Shown one piece after another: positions 1-8,505 of a DNA stretch of 25,725 nucleotides. Source of the stretch: an uncultured Lachnospiraceae bacterium (GTDB lineage Bacteria > Bacillota > Clostridia > Lachnospirales > Lachnospiraceae); contig CADBOW010000033.1 of NCBI GenBank assembly GCA_902796375.1, forward strand, positions 1 to 25,725. Direction: 5' to 3'. A program made the position numbers and the translations under genes. How positions within the stretch are numbered: position 1 is the stretch's first letter; the number at the start of each line of letters is the position of its first letter. The notes under the pieces are model-generated. The model worked only from the letters and a program-made list of their open reading frames with translations. It had not been told where the DNA came from and did not search any database.

Positions 1-9
1 ATAACATCA

Positions 10-35
10 AAAAGCGACCCCTGGGGGTCGCTTTT
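10..35 (-). terminator. Intrinsic terminator of the ftsH-gltA-AAA+ unit
   Basis: Twelve bases (10-21) are complementary to bases 24-35. The stem is AAAAGCGACCCC, with an effective loop of about four bases. Read on the minus strand the GC-rich stem is followed by TTTTTGATG, a proper U-tract, so it terminates transcription from the AAA+ ATPase gene that ends at 185. The A-run on the other side could let it work in both directions. Confidence 0.85.
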
Positions 36-55
36 CCTGTTCATCTGTTCCGTAT

Positions 56-190
56 GGAACTATACTGTGCGGATCTATGATGTACGGATCCATGCTGTAC
101 GGATCTCTGCTATATGGATCTCTGCTGTATGGATCTCTGCTACACTGACCTATGCTATACGGATCCATGCTGTACGGATCCACGCTACTC
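56..190. repeat. 15-bp tandem repeat, nine units
   Basis: Nine consecutive 15-base units run from 56 to 190. The plus-strand consensus is GGATCYMTGCTRTAY; units at 86-100 and 161-175 are identical and the outer units are most diverged. The last unit (176-190) contains the TAG stop codon of the AAA+ ATPase gene (185-187). Because 15 is a multiple of three, the units stay in frame with that gene, and at least three others carry TAG at the same place. The array fills the space between the stop codon and the terminator at 10-35. It has no spacers and no sign of being a CRISPR. Confidence 0.85.
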
Positions 191-1747
191 CGTCACATCC
201 TCCGGAATGAAGGTTGTGATCCCGGACAGATCGATCTTCGCATCCTTCACCAGGCGGTTGGCCTGGCGCTCGATACAGCGCTCGAAGAAATTACGGACCT
301 CACGGGCATTTGCGAAATGCTCCGTCTTGTCCTCCACGATCCTCCGGAAATGTTCCCGAACCACAGCATCCGCTTCCTCCGTCAGGTGGAAGTCCTGGCT
401 GCTGCACATGGACGAGAAGATCCGGTATAATTCCTCCGGCGTGTAGTCCGTAAAGTCTATAAACTTGTTAAAACGGGACCGGAGTCCGGGATTGGACTGC
501 AGGAATTCTTCCATGGGCTCCGTGTAACCGGCAACGATCACCACGAAATCCTTCCGGTCATCCTCCATCCGCTTCAGCAGCGTATCAACTGCCTCCTGGC
601 CGAAATCTCCGCTCTCCTTCTTATTTGTCAGCGTGTACGCCTCATCTATGAACAGAACGCCTCCCAGCGCACTGTCGATCACCTCATGGGTCTTGGCTGC
701 GGTCTGTCCCACATAGCCTTCCACCAGTCCTGCCCGGTCCACCTCCACCAGCTGTCCCTTGCTGACTACGCCAAGGGCCCGGTACAGCTTCGCCAGAAGC
801 CGTGCCACTGTGGTCTTGCCGGTTCCCGGATTCCCGGAGAATACCAGATGCAGGGACATATCCGGCTGAGCGAGTCCCATCTTCTCACGCATCTTCCTGA
901 CCCGGATCACATTGATCAGGTTGTTCAGATTCTTCTTTACGCCCTCCAGTCCGATCAGCTGGTTCAGCTCCTCCAGAAGTTCCTCCACACTGGACTGCAT
1001 CGGCTCCGGAGAAACATCCTTCTTCTTCGGTTCGGTCTTCTTCTCCACGCCCTGTCCGGTGGCGCGGATGCCCTTCTTCTCCTCATGGATCTCGGGCACA
1101 TCTCTCTTCTTCTGCTTTTCCTCCGGAACCGGATCATCCTGGAAATAGGATGCCGCCACCGTCATATCCACCGTGGCATCCGGACGCGGCTTCGGCGGCC
1201 GGTCGACCCTCCGGGGCATGCCGTAACCCGGCATTCCCTTCGGCCCCTTCCGAAGGGGGTCCTCCATATGGTATAACCCGTAGGCCTTCAGATAATCATT
1301 TAAAATGTTGATATAATCCGTGATCTTTCTGGATTCCTCGTCACTGATCCCGGCAAATGCGATAAAGGCCAGTCCCAGATCCCGGTAGCTGTTCACGATG
1401 AATCTGGAAATGGAGACTCCGGTGGAGGACCGGCGGGATTCGGGGGAAAGATCGTCCTTTACGAAATACTTCAAAGAGTCCGGTATCCGGGACAGAAGGT
1501 CCGGATCCAGACTGTTCTCATTTCTGAAGCTGAAAAACTGTTCTGTTGTAAGACGGATCTGCAGGATCTCGTTGACGAAAGCCACCTGCCGAACGGCTTC
1601 GGAGCTGTCCGGATCATAAAGATATCCCAGAAAGACCAGAAGATCGTATTTCAGCAGTTCACGAAGCGTGATGGCCGCATCCTTCGGGTAGGTCCCGTTG
1701 ATCTTTCGGCCGATCTCATCCGCATACGAAAAACAACAGCTGATCAT
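185..1747 (-). CDS. AAA+ ATPase of the CbxX/CfxQ (SpoVK-like) family
   Basis: The protein is about 520 residues from the ATG at 1747. The AAA+ module occupies roughly residues 250-500: Walker A GNPGTGKTT at about 305-313, Walker B VLFIDEA at about 364-370, and an NPGLRSRF segment with candidate arginine fingers near 423-425. This order and spacing match the CbxX/CfxQ/SpoVK group of hexameric remodelling ATPases. The first 160 residues form a helical domain I do not recognise. A proline- and lysine/glutamate-rich linker (about 165-250) joins the two. The reading frame extends upstream to 1858, but that would overlap citrate synthase by 95 bases; the ATG at 1747 lies 17 bases past the citrate synthase stop with GGGG just upstream, so I prefer it. 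The client protein is unknown. Confidence 0.85.
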   Translation of the reverse strand: MISCCFSYADEIGRKINGTYPKDAAITLRELLKYDLLVFLGYLYDPDSSEAVRQVAFVNEILQIRLTTEQFFSFRNENSLDPDLLSRIPDSLKYFVKDDLSPESRRSSTGVSISRFIVNSYRDLGLAFIAFAGISDEESRKITDYINILNDYLKAYGLYHMEDPLRKGPKGMPGYGMPRRVDRPPKPRPDATVDMTVAASYFQDDPVPEEKQKKRDVPEIHEEKKGIRATGQGVEKKTEPKKKDVSPEPMQSSVEELLEELNQLIGLEGVKKNLNNLINVIRVRKMREKMGLAQPDMSLHLVFSGNPGTGKTTVARLLAKLYRALGVVSKGQLVEVDRAGLVEGYVGQTAAKTHEVIDSALGGVLFIDEAYTLTNKKESGDFGQEAVDTLLKRMEDDRKDFVVIVAGYTEPMEEFLQSNPGLRSRFNKFIDFTDYTPEELYRIFSSMCSSQDFHLTEEADAVVREHFRRIVEDKTEHFANAREVRNFFERCIERQANRLVKDAKIDLSGITTFIPEDVTE

Positions 1748-1763
1748 GTACCCCGGACCGAAA

Positions 1764-3125
1764 TCAGTCGGCAGTACGGGGACAGCGTTTTTCGTAGGGT
1801 TCGTAGGTGCGTTCTGCCATGACGGACCGATAAGCAGGTCGTATAATCTTGTCCACATTGATCAATTCCTCAATTCTGTGTGCCGACCAGCCCACGATAC
1901 GTGCGATCGCAAAGATAGGCGTATAGAGCTCTGTCGGAATTCCAAGCATATTATACACAAATCCGCTATAGAAGTCCACATTTGCGCTGACACCTTTATA
2001 GATTTTTCTTTTCTCCGCTATGATCTCCGGCGCCATTTTCTCGATGCTCTCATAGAGCTCGAATTCCTTCTCCAGGTGCTTCTCCACCGCCAGCTTCTCC
2101 ACAAACTGCCGGAACACCCGAGCTCTCGGATCCGAGACGGAATAAATGGCATGGCCCATACCGTAGATCAGCCCCGCCCGGTCAAAGGCCTGACGGTCCA
2201 CGATCTTCGCCAGATAATCCCTCAGCCGGTCCCTGTCGCCGTAATCCGGAACATGGGCGCGGATATCATCCATCATCTGCATTACCTTCAGGTTCGCTCC
2301 CCCGTGCTTCGGACCCTTCAGCGAGGACAGCGCCGCTGCCATAACGGAATAGGTATCCGAACCCGCAGAAGAAACCACACGGGTGGTAAATGTGGAATTG
2401 TTTCCGCCGCCGTGCTCGGCATGCAGCACCAGCGCCGCATCCAGCACCTGCGCCTCCAGAATGGAATACTCCTTGTTGGGGCGAAGCAGACGGAGGATAT
2501 TCTCTGCCGTGGATATGTTGCGGTCCGGAAAATGGATATACATACTCTCGTCCCGCTCATAATGATTGTAGGCACAGTAGCCATAGACCGCCAGCATGGG
2601 GAATTCGCTGATCAGCTTCAGGCACTGCTCCAGAACATTCGGGATGGACAGATCCGATACATTATCATCATAAGCGGAAAGTGTAAGCACAGACTTGGTC
2701 ATGGAATTCATTATGTCATGACTGGGTGCCTTCATGATAACGTCCCGGGTGAAATTCGTTGGAAGCGTCCTGAGCGAGCCCAGAACCTTCTTGAAATTCG
2801 CCAGCTCATCGTCCGTGGGAAGCTCGCCAAACAGAAGAAGGTATGCCACCTCCTCGAAGCCGAAGCGCTTGAAACCGAAATCCTCAACCATATCGATCAC
2901 ATTGTAGCCGCGATACCACAGCTGGCCGTCGCAGTGGACCTCCTTATCCCCCTCCATCCGGGAGGAAACGATCTTGGAAATGTTGGTCACTCCGGTGAGA
3001 ACTCCCTTTCCGTTCTTATCACGAAGTCCCCTCTTTACACCATACTGTTCATAGAGTCCCTCGTCCACCTCATCGGCGCTTCTGCAGACTGCTTCATATA
3101 CCTTCGAAAATTCCTTAACATTCAT
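1764..3125 (-). CDS. gltA: Citrate synthase
   Basis: This 453-residue protein should condense oxaloacetate and acetyl-CoA to citrate, feeding the oxidative arm to 2-oxoglutarate and glutamate. The catalytic triad of the family is present: His274 in GPKHGGAN, His325 in GMGHAIYSVSDPRA and Asp384 in NVDFYSG. The HAEHGGGNNST segment at about 235-245 and the GWSAHRIEE segment near 412-420 are also typical. An extended N-terminus of about 60 residues precedes the conserved DGQLWYRGYN region. A strong ribosome site (AGGGGGGA) sits just before the ATG at 3125. The gene lies 49 bases after ftsH with no terminator between, so it is probably transcribed with it, and the AAA+ gene follows 17 bases later. 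A 2-methylcitrate synthase role cannot be excluded from sequence alone. Confidence 0.95.
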   Translation of the reverse strand: MNVKEFSKVYEAVCRSADEVDEGLYEQYGVKRGLRDKNGKGVLTGVTNISKIVSSRMEGDKEVHCDGQLWYRGYNVIDMVEDFGFKRFGFEEVAYLLLFGELPTDDELANFKKVLGSLRTLPTNFTRDVIMKAPSHDIMNSMTKSVLTLSAYDDNVSDLSIPNVLEQCLKLISEFPMLAVYGYCAYNHYERDESMYIHFPDRNISTAENILRLLRPNKEYSILEAQVLDAALVLHAEHGGGNNSTFTTRVVSSAGSDTYSVMAAALSSLKGPKHGGANLKVMQMMDDIRAHVPDYGDRDRLRDYLAKIVDRQAFDRAGLIYGMGHAIYSVSDPRARVFRQFVEKLAVEKHLEKEFELYESIEKMAPEIIAEKRKIYKGVSANVDFYSGFVYNMLGIPTELYTPIFAIARIVGWSAHRIEELINVDKIIRPAYRSVMAERTYEPYEKRCPRTAD

Positions 3126-3174
3126 GCATCTCCCCCCTGTATCCTTCCATATTTCCCCAAATGTAACAAACTGA

Positions 3175-5028
3175 CTATGCTTCCGGATTGGTCAGCAGAG
3201 TATTCTCGCTGGAATTCAGGATCTCCATAAATTCCTCTCCGGTTATGGTCTCATTTTCATAGAGATGCTTCGCGATCTCATGCAGCTTCTGGATATTCTG
3301 CTGCAGGATCTCCTTCGCCTTCTCATGCTGTTTCTTCACGATATCAACCACCATGCGGTCGATCCTGGTCTGGGTCTCGGGTGCACATACCAGTGATGTA
3401 TCGCCGCCCAGATACTGATTGGTCAGAACCTCCATGGCTACCATATCAAACTCCTCCGTCATACCGAAGCGGGTCACCATGGCACGGGCCAGCTTGGTGG
3501 CCTGCTCTATGTCATTGGAAGCGCCGGTGGTGATCTCGTCGAAGATCAGCTCCTCCGCCGCCCGTCCGCCGGCCAGAGTGGTCACCTTATTCAGGATCTC
3601 CGTCCTGGTCATCAGATTCCGGTCATCCTCATCCACCTGCATGGTATACCCAAGGGCCCCGGAGGTCCTGGGAATGATGGTGATCTTGGTCACAGGGGCG
3701 GACTGAGTCTGCATGGCCGCAACCAGTGCATGGCCCACCTCGTGATAGCTGACCACCAGCTTCTCCTTGTTCGTAAGGATCTTGTTCTTCTTCTGGTATC
3801 CGGCGATGACAACCTCCACGGATTCCATCAGATCATCCTGCTGAACCACCTTCCTGCCCTCCCGCACTGCGCGAAGAGCAGCTTCATTTACGATATTTGC
3901 AAGCTGCGCCCCGGAGGCACCGGAGGCGGTCTTGGCTATGGTTTCAAAATCCACATTTTCAGAGATGCGGATCTTCTTCGCATGTACCCGAAGGATGTCG
4001 ATACGTCCCTTCAGATCCGGAAGCTCCACAGGAATCCGGCGGTCAAACCGTCCCGGTCGGAGCAGCGCCGGATCCAGAGAGTCCGGCCGGTTGGTGGCCG
4101 CAAGGATCACCACGCCGGTATTTCCCTCGAAGCCGTCCATTTCCGAAAGCAGCTGGTTCAGCGTCTGCTCCCGTTCGTCATTGGTGGACAGACTGTTATC
4201 TCTCTTCTTTCCGATGGCATCGATCTCATCTATGAAAATGATACACGGTGCCTTCTCCTTGGCCTGCTTGAAAAGGTCCCGCACCTTGGCCGCACCCATT
4301 CCCACAAACATCTGTACAAATTCCGAACCGGAGATGGAGAAGAAGGGGACGTCCGCCTCTCCCGCCACCGCCTTTGCCAGCATGGTCTTTCCGGTTCCCG
4401 GAGGGCCTACAAGGAGCGCTCCCTTCGGAAGTGTGGCACCGATCTCGGTATATTTTTCAGGTTCGTGCAGATAGGCTACGATCTCGGTCAGCAGATCCTT
4501 CGCTTCCTCCTCGCCTGCCACATCCTTGAACCTGACATCATTTTTCGACTTTACATAGATCCGGCCGGTTCCTCTGCCCCGTCCTCCGGACATGGAGAAG
4601 GACAGCAGATCGGGATCGTCCCCACTGCGCTTGGCCAGGCGACGCATCATTAACCGCCAGATGATCACCAGCAGAAGGATCTGGATTCCGAAGGTGAGCA
4701 GATAATAGAGGATCGGATTCATGGGCTCCTCAATCTCGGCGCCGAAGGTGGCTCCGGACTTATAGAGTCTCTCATAAAGATTCGCATCCTCCATGAGTCC
4801 CGTCTTATATATCACCCCGTCCTTTCCCTCAAAGATGATCTGGGTTGAGGACAAAGCAGCTTCCTTGATTGTCTTCTCATCGATCATTTTCATGAATACA
4901 TTGTATCCCACCTCGGATACCTGCTTCTTCAGAAAACGATTGTAGATCAGCACATTCATGACCCCGAAGACTGCCAGGAAAATGATCCAGAAATAGATGG
5001 TTTTTTTACGATCCGGTTGTTGCGGCAT
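3175..5028 (-). CDS. ftsH: ATP-dependent zinc metalloprotease FtsH
   Basis: This 617-residue membrane-anchored AAA+ protease degrades misassembled membrane proteins and regulatory substrates. Two transmembrane helices (about 10-31 and 105-128) flank a short extracytoplasmic domain of about 70 residues. The AAA+ module follows, with Walker A GPPGTGKT at 208-215, Walker B IIFIDE at 263-268 and a second region of homology, ATNRPDSLDPALLRPGRFDR, at 311-330. The protease domain has the zinc motif HEVGH at 429-433 and the third ligand Asp506 in ASNDIEQA. Length and order are normal for the family. The start has an AGGAGG site 8 bases upstream. A sigma-A promoter and a CIRCE operator lie directly upstream, so heat-shock control by HrcA is likely. 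Confidence 0.97.
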   Translation of the reverse strand: MPQQPDRKKTIYFWIIFLAVFGVMNVLIYNRFLKKQVSEVGYNVFMKMIDEKTIKEAALSSTQIIFEGKDGVIYKTGLMEDANLYERLYKSGATFGAEIEEPMNPILYYLLTFGIQILLLVIIWRLMMRRLAKRSGDDPDLLSFSMSGGRGRGTGRIYVKSKNDVRFKDVAGEEEAKDLLTEIVAYLHEPEKYTEIGATLPKGALLVGPPGTGKTMLAKAVAGEADVPFFSISGSEFVQMFVGMGAAKVRDLFKQAKEKAPCIIFIDEIDAIGKKRDNSLSTNDEREQTLNQLLSEMDGFEGNTGVVILAATNRPDSLDPALLRPGRFDRRIPVELPDLKGRIDILRVHAKKIRISENVDFETIAKTASGASGAQLANIVNEAALRAVREGRKVVQQDDLMESVEVVIAGYQKKNKILTNKEKLVVSYHEVGHALVAAMQTQSAPVTKITIIPRTSGALGYTMQVDEDDRNLMTRTEILNKVTTLAGGRAAEELIFDEITTGASNDIEQATKLARAMVTRFGMTEEFDMVAMEVLTNQYLGGDTSLVCAPETQTRIDRMVVDIVKKQHEKAKEILQQNIQKLHEIAKHLYENETITGEEFMEILNSSENTLLTNPEA

Positions 5029-5052
5029 GGATTCTGCCTCCTTTTGCCTGAA

Positions 5053-5079
5053 TTAGCACTCTTCACCTTAAAGTGCTAA
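5053..5079 (-). promoter_or_regulatory. CIRCE operator (HrcA-binding inverted repeat)
   Basis: On the minus strand the sequence reads TTAGCACTT, nine bases, then GAGTGCTAA. The known CIRCE consensus is TTAGCACTC-N9-GAGTGCTAA, so this has one mismatch in 18 and the exact nine-base spacing. It begins about five bases downstream of the -10 box and ends 24 bases before the ftsH start codon, so it covers the expected transcription start. That is the classic position for HrcA repression. Confidence 0.92.
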
Positions 5080-5084
5080 CCGGA

Positions 5085-5113
5085 ATCTTAGCACAGGAAC
5101 TATCCGGTGACAA
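5085..5113 (-). promoter_or_regulatory. Sigma-A promoter of ftsH
   Basis: The minus strand has TTGTCA (5108-5113), a 17-base spacer and TAAGAT (5085-5090). Both boxes are near consensus and the spacing is ideal. The start point would fall at the edge of the CIRCE element. Confidence 0.8.
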
Positions 5114-5163
5114 GTCATTTGCCCTTTTTTAAAGAATATTTTACAGAATACCAACCCCTGCAT

Positions 5164-6864
5164 TTACAGCATGGGTTCGATGATCTTCAGAAGGGAATCC
5201 GCCAGTTCTCCCATCACAGTTTTCTTCAGATCCTCTTCTACCACCTCATGGCTCACCTTGAAGGTCTCCCGGAAATCCAGGTACAACCGGCTGGCGGTCT
5301 TGCCATCCGAGAAATAGACCGCATCCTCGAAATGCAGGAAGAGGCTCCGATAATCCAGATTTACGGTTCCCACGATTCCCTTGTCGCTGTCGCACAGCAT
5401 ACACTTGGAATGCAGGAATCCCGGCGTATAGGTGTAGATCCGTACACCGTTTTTCTTCAGATGCCGGAAGGATGCCCGTGTCAGCCGGTAGACCAGCTTC
5501 TTGTCGGGAATTCCGGGGACTACGATCCGCACGTCCACGCCGCGTCGTGCCGCAATACAGAAGGCACGGGTCAGCTCGTCACTCAGGATCAGATAGGGTG
5601 TGAATACATAGAGTCTCCTCCGGGCCTGATTCACAAGCTCGATATAGACATTTTCCGAAAGAGGAACATCATCGAAGGGCTCGTCTCCGTAGGGCTGTAC
5701 GAAGGCCTCGCCCCTCACCGGCTCCCGGTATCTCCGGGGCATATAATCCCTCAGCTCGTTGATCATACCTGTGAAGACTTCCTTTTCGGTCTCATTCAGC
5801 TCCGCCAGCTTCTCTTCCGTTCGTTCCGTATGGCGGTTATGCTCCACCTTCCGGTCCAGGCGGCGAAGCAGCCTGGCCCGTTTCATGTTCCGTTTATATG
5901 CCTTGATATCCACGGATTCCCACATTTCCAGGAACATAAGCGTCAGGTTCCAGACGCCGTCTCCCACCATGCGGAGTCCCGCGTCCTTCCATTTCCCATA
6001 GGGACAGTTGATATTGACATACCTGTCCGAAAGATTCATACCGCCGGTGAATCCGGTATGCCCGTCCACGATCAGCATCTTCCGGTGATCCCGATTATTC
6101 ATGAAGACGGAGAAGAAGGGTACCATGCGGTTGTATTTCAGGCATTTGAAATTGGAATTGAGCTCATTCAGCTTCTTGTTGTAGTTCATCGGAAGATACT
6201 GTGAACATCCGAAATCATCATACAGAAGGCAGATCTCCACGCCATGTTCCGATTTATCGATCAGCAGATTCAGCATGGGCTCCCAGACGTCGCCCACTTC
6301 GATGGTGAAAAACTCCAGGAATATAAAATGCTCGGCATTCCGGATGGCTTCCATCATCCCCGCCAGCAGGTCCTCTCCGCAGCTGTAATACGTAAGCTCC
6401 GTATTCTGATGCACGGGAAAATACTGCTCCCGGAAGATATACTCCGCTGTTCCGGCTCCCCGCACATCCTTCTGCAGGAATGCATCCCAGGTCTTCCGGT
6501 CCTGCAAGTAGGACAGATGATATTTCACGTCTGCCGCATCCAGTCTCTTCTTAAAGCCCCGTCCGGGCTTTCTGTTTCCGAACAGATAATAAAACGGCGC
6601 GCCGAAGACCGGGAAGAGCAGGACCACAATGATCCATATGACCTTATACTCCGTCTGCTCACTCCTGTCATTCAGAAGAATGATCACAAAGACAAATGCC
6701 AGGACCCGCATGATCCAGTTCAGAACCGGTACGAACTCCACCAGCCTCGTCATGCCTATGTAGATCCATGCCAGCTGTGCACCGATCAGCAGTCCCGCAG
6801 GAACCGCCCTGCCGAACAGAAGATTCTTATATCGTTTCATGGTTGGTCTTTTCTTCTCGTTCAA
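5164..6864 (-). CDS. cls: Cardiolipin synthase (phospholipase D superfamily)
   Basis: The roughly 566-residue protein should join phosphatidylglycerol molecules to make cardiolipin at the membrane. Hydrophobic helices lie at about 19-38, 47-64 and 74-95, then come two PLD catalytic domains. HKD motif 1 is H260-R-K262 with D267 and a following GGMN; motif 2 is H485-S-K487 with D492 and a following GTVN. Length is slightly above the usual 480-510. The frame opens with TTG at 6864, 16 bases after an AGGAGG; an in-frame ATG at 6840 (MKRYKNLL) is an equally possible start. The gene sits 103 bases after proC and no clear promoter was found between them, so read-through is possible. Confidence 0.93.
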   Translation of the reverse strand: MNEKKRPTMKRYKNLLFGRAVPAGLLIGAQLAWIYIGMTRLVEFVPVLNWIMRVLAFVFVIILLNDRSEQTEYKVIWIIVVLLFPVFGAPFYYLFGNRKPGRGFKKRLDAADVKYHLSYLQDRKTWDAFLQKDVRGAGTAEYIFREQYFPVHQNTELTYYSCGEDLLAGMMEAIRNAEHFIFLEFFTIEVGDVWEPMLNLLIDKSEHGVEICLLYDDFGCSQYLPMNYNKKLNELNSNFKCLKYNRMVPFFSVFMNNRDHRKMLIVDGHTGFTGGMNLSDRYVNINCPYGKWKDAGLRMVGDGVWNLTLMFLEMWESVDIKAYKRNMKRARLLRRLDRKVEHNRHTERTEEKLAELNETEKEVFTGMINELRDYMPRRYREPVRGEAFVQPYGDEPFDDVPLSENVYIELVNQARRRLYVFTPYLILSDELTRAFCIAARRGVDVRIVVPGIPDKKLVYRLTRASFRHLKKNGVRIYTYTPGFLHSKCMLCDSDKGIVGTVNLDYRSLFLHFEDAVYFSDGKTASRLYLDFRETFKVSHEVVEEDLKKTVMGELADSLLKIIEPML

Positions 6865-6924
6865 AGTCTGTAAATCTCATCCTCCTGTGCCGTCCCCGCT
6901 TTCCCCGGGAAACTGAATTTCACC

Positions 6925-6948
6925 GGCGGCCCTGTGAACCGGGCCACC
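6925..6948 (-). other. GC-rich hairpin between proC and cls
   Basis: GGTGGCCC and GGGCCGCC on the minus strand form an 8-bp stem (one G-T pair) around an 8-base loop. It sits 20 bases after the proC stop. No U-run follows, so it may be a weak or factor-dependent terminator or an mRNA stability element rather than a normal intrinsic terminator. Confidence 0.4.
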
Positions 6949-6967
6949 GTCCATACTCATTTTACTG

Positions 6968-7750
6968 CTACATATTTACGATCTCATCAATGGACTCGAT
7001 ACATGCATTTCTGAAACCGCAGGCTTCCAGTGCTGCCACTCCGCGGATGGTGGTTCCTCCGGGAGAGCATACCTGATCCTTCAGAACCCCCGGGTGCTCT
7101 CCGGTGGCGATCTGCAGTCCTGAAGATCCGTGAATGGTACCGCTCACCATACGATACGCCGTTGCTCTGGGGATTCCGTATTTTACCGCCGCATCTGCAT
7201 ACGCCTCGATCATAAGATCCACAAAGGCAGGTCCGCAGCCGGTGATGGCCATCCCCACCTTCATCAGATGAGACGGGAGCACCTCCACCGCACCCACAGC
7301 CGAAAGAAGATCCCTGGCATAGGCATTGTCCTCGGGAGTCATATTATTTGCTTCCTCAAAGAGCGTAACGCCGTCCCGGATCCGGGCCGGAGTATTCGGC
7401 ATAATGCACTGAACCGCCAGATCTCCCAGACCTGCAGCTTCGAATTTCCCAAGGGAATATCCCGCAGCGATACAGATCACCGGCATCTTCGGACTCTTCT
7501 CCAGGATCACCTTTGCATTCTCCTGTACCTGTCCCGGTTTGCAGGCGATCACGATCATTTCAACCTTCTCCAGCATTTCCTCCAGAGTCTCACAGATCCC
7601 GATGCCCAGCTCATCATGCTTTGCCTTCAGCTCTTCCATGCTCGGCGTATAGGCATATGCCATATCCGGCGTCAGCTTCCCAGCTGCAACAAATCCGGAA
7701 AAAAGAGCCGAGCCCATATTACCGATCCCGATAAAACCAATGCGTTTCAT
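6968..7750 (-). CDS. proC: Pyrroline-5-carboxylate reductase
   Basis: The enzyme reduces 1-pyrroline-5-carboxylate to proline with NAD(P)H, the last step of proline synthesis, in the cytoplasm. The 260-residue length is typical. A Rossmann dinucleotide motif, GFIGIGNMGSAL, opens the protein (residues 5-16). The family signatures IMPNTPARIRDGVT, AITGCGPAFVDLMIEA and the C-terminal QVCSPGGTTIRGVAALE are all present. The frame runs back to 7804, but the Rossmann fold must start near the ATG at 7750, which has GAGG six bases upstream and an AGGAGG a little further. The preceding rubredoxin-fusion gene ends 50 bases away. Confidence 0.96.
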   Translation of the reverse strand: MKRIGFIGIGNMGSALFSGFVAAGKLTPDMAYAYTPSMEELKAKHDELGIGICETLEEMLEKVEMIVIACKPGQVQENAKVILEKSPKMPVICIAAGYSLGKFEAAGLGDLAVQCIMPNTPARIRDGVTLFEEANNMTPEDNAYARDLLSAVGAVEVLPSHLMKVGMAITGCGPAFVDLMIEAYADAAVKYGIPRATAYRMVSGTIHGSSGLQIATGEHPGVLKDQVCSPGGTTIRGVAALEACGFRNACIESIDEIVNM

Positions 7751-7800
7751 AATATCCTCGTATCCTCCTGTTTTATATTTAAGGTAACTTTTCAGCTGCC

Positions 7801-8412
7801 TCACTCTATCTTCTCAAAATCTATGGCTCCGTGCTTGCAGACCGGACAGATGAAATCCTCCGGAAGCTCCTCGCCTTCATAAATATAACCGCAGATCTTG
7901 CATCTCCAGCCCTTCACCTGGGTCTTCTCCGGCTTCGGCTTGATATTGGCCTGATAATAGCTATAGGTTGCGGAGGGATCCTGGTTCAGGACTCCGCCGT
8001 CGGTCACATCCGCTATGAACATGGTATGTGTTCCCAGGTCCACCGTCTGTACCACCTTCCCGGATATAAATGCATTGATCCCCTTCGTGATCACATAGAG
8101 TCCGTTGTTGGAGCGGACCGCATTTGCATAATCCGCGAATTTATCCACCTCCCGGCCGGTCTGGAAACCGAAATGCCGGAACAGGGCAAACTCCGCCTTC
8201 TCCGAGATCACGGAAATGTTGAACTCGCCGGTCTCCTGAATGATGTCATGTGTATAATTTGCCTTATTCACACAAATGGAGATCCGATTCGGTGTTGTGG
8301 TCACCTGAATGGCTGTATTGATGATGCACCCGTTATCCTTCGCCCCGTCCTTCGTCTTTGCAGTCAGAACATAAAGTCCGTACCCCAGCTTATACATTGC
8401 TTCCTTGTTCAT
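7801..8412 (-). CDS. hrb: Flavin reductase-rubredoxin fusion (high-molecular-weight rubredoxin)
   Basis: This 203-residue protein joins an FMN-binding flavin-reductase-like domain (about 1-150) to a C-terminal rubredoxin (168-203). The rubredoxin iron ligands are Cys171 and Cys174 in CKICGY and Cys189 and Cys192 in CPVC. The same fusion is known in anaerobes as Hrb, an NAD(P)H:rubredoxin-type electron carrier that supplies flavodiiron proteins reducing oxygen or nitric oxide. It is probably cytoplasmic and part of oxidative or nitrosative stress defence. A strong AAGGAGG ribosome site precedes the ATG at 8412. No flavodiiron partner gene is in the window, so the actual electron acceptor is unknown. 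The symbol follows the family name. Confidence 0.9.
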   Translation of the reverse strand: MNKEAMYKLGYGLYVLTAKTKDGAKDNGCIINTAIQVTTTPNRISICVNKANYTHDIIQETGEFNISVISEKAEFALFRHFGFQTGREVDKFADYANAVRSNNGLYVITKGINAFISGKVVQTVDLGTHTMFIADVTDGGVLNQDPSATYSYYQANIKPKPEKTQVKGWRCKICGYIYEGEELPEDFICPVCKHGAIDFEKIE

Positions 8413-8505
8413 GTGCTACCTCCTTATCTTATCGTTCACACCTGTCACAGGCCCCCGCTTCTCTCCGGAAGAACAGACGTCCGTCACCCCGCGGAGACGG
8501 ATCCC

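Noticed and set aside
56..190. Possible CRISPR array.
   Set aside because: The 15-base units follow each other without spacers and there are no cas genes; it is a simple tandem repeat.
185..1858. Longer form of the AAA+ ATPase starting at 1858.
   Set aside because: It would overlap the citrate synthase coding region by 95 bases, and the extra 37 residues look like out-of-frame sequence.
1698..3230. A 510-residue open frame on the plus strand over citrate synthase.
   Set aside because: The sense strand encodes a complete citrate synthase with its catalytic residues. The plus-strand translation has no family motif and is rich in His, Arg and Leu, as is usual for shadow frames.
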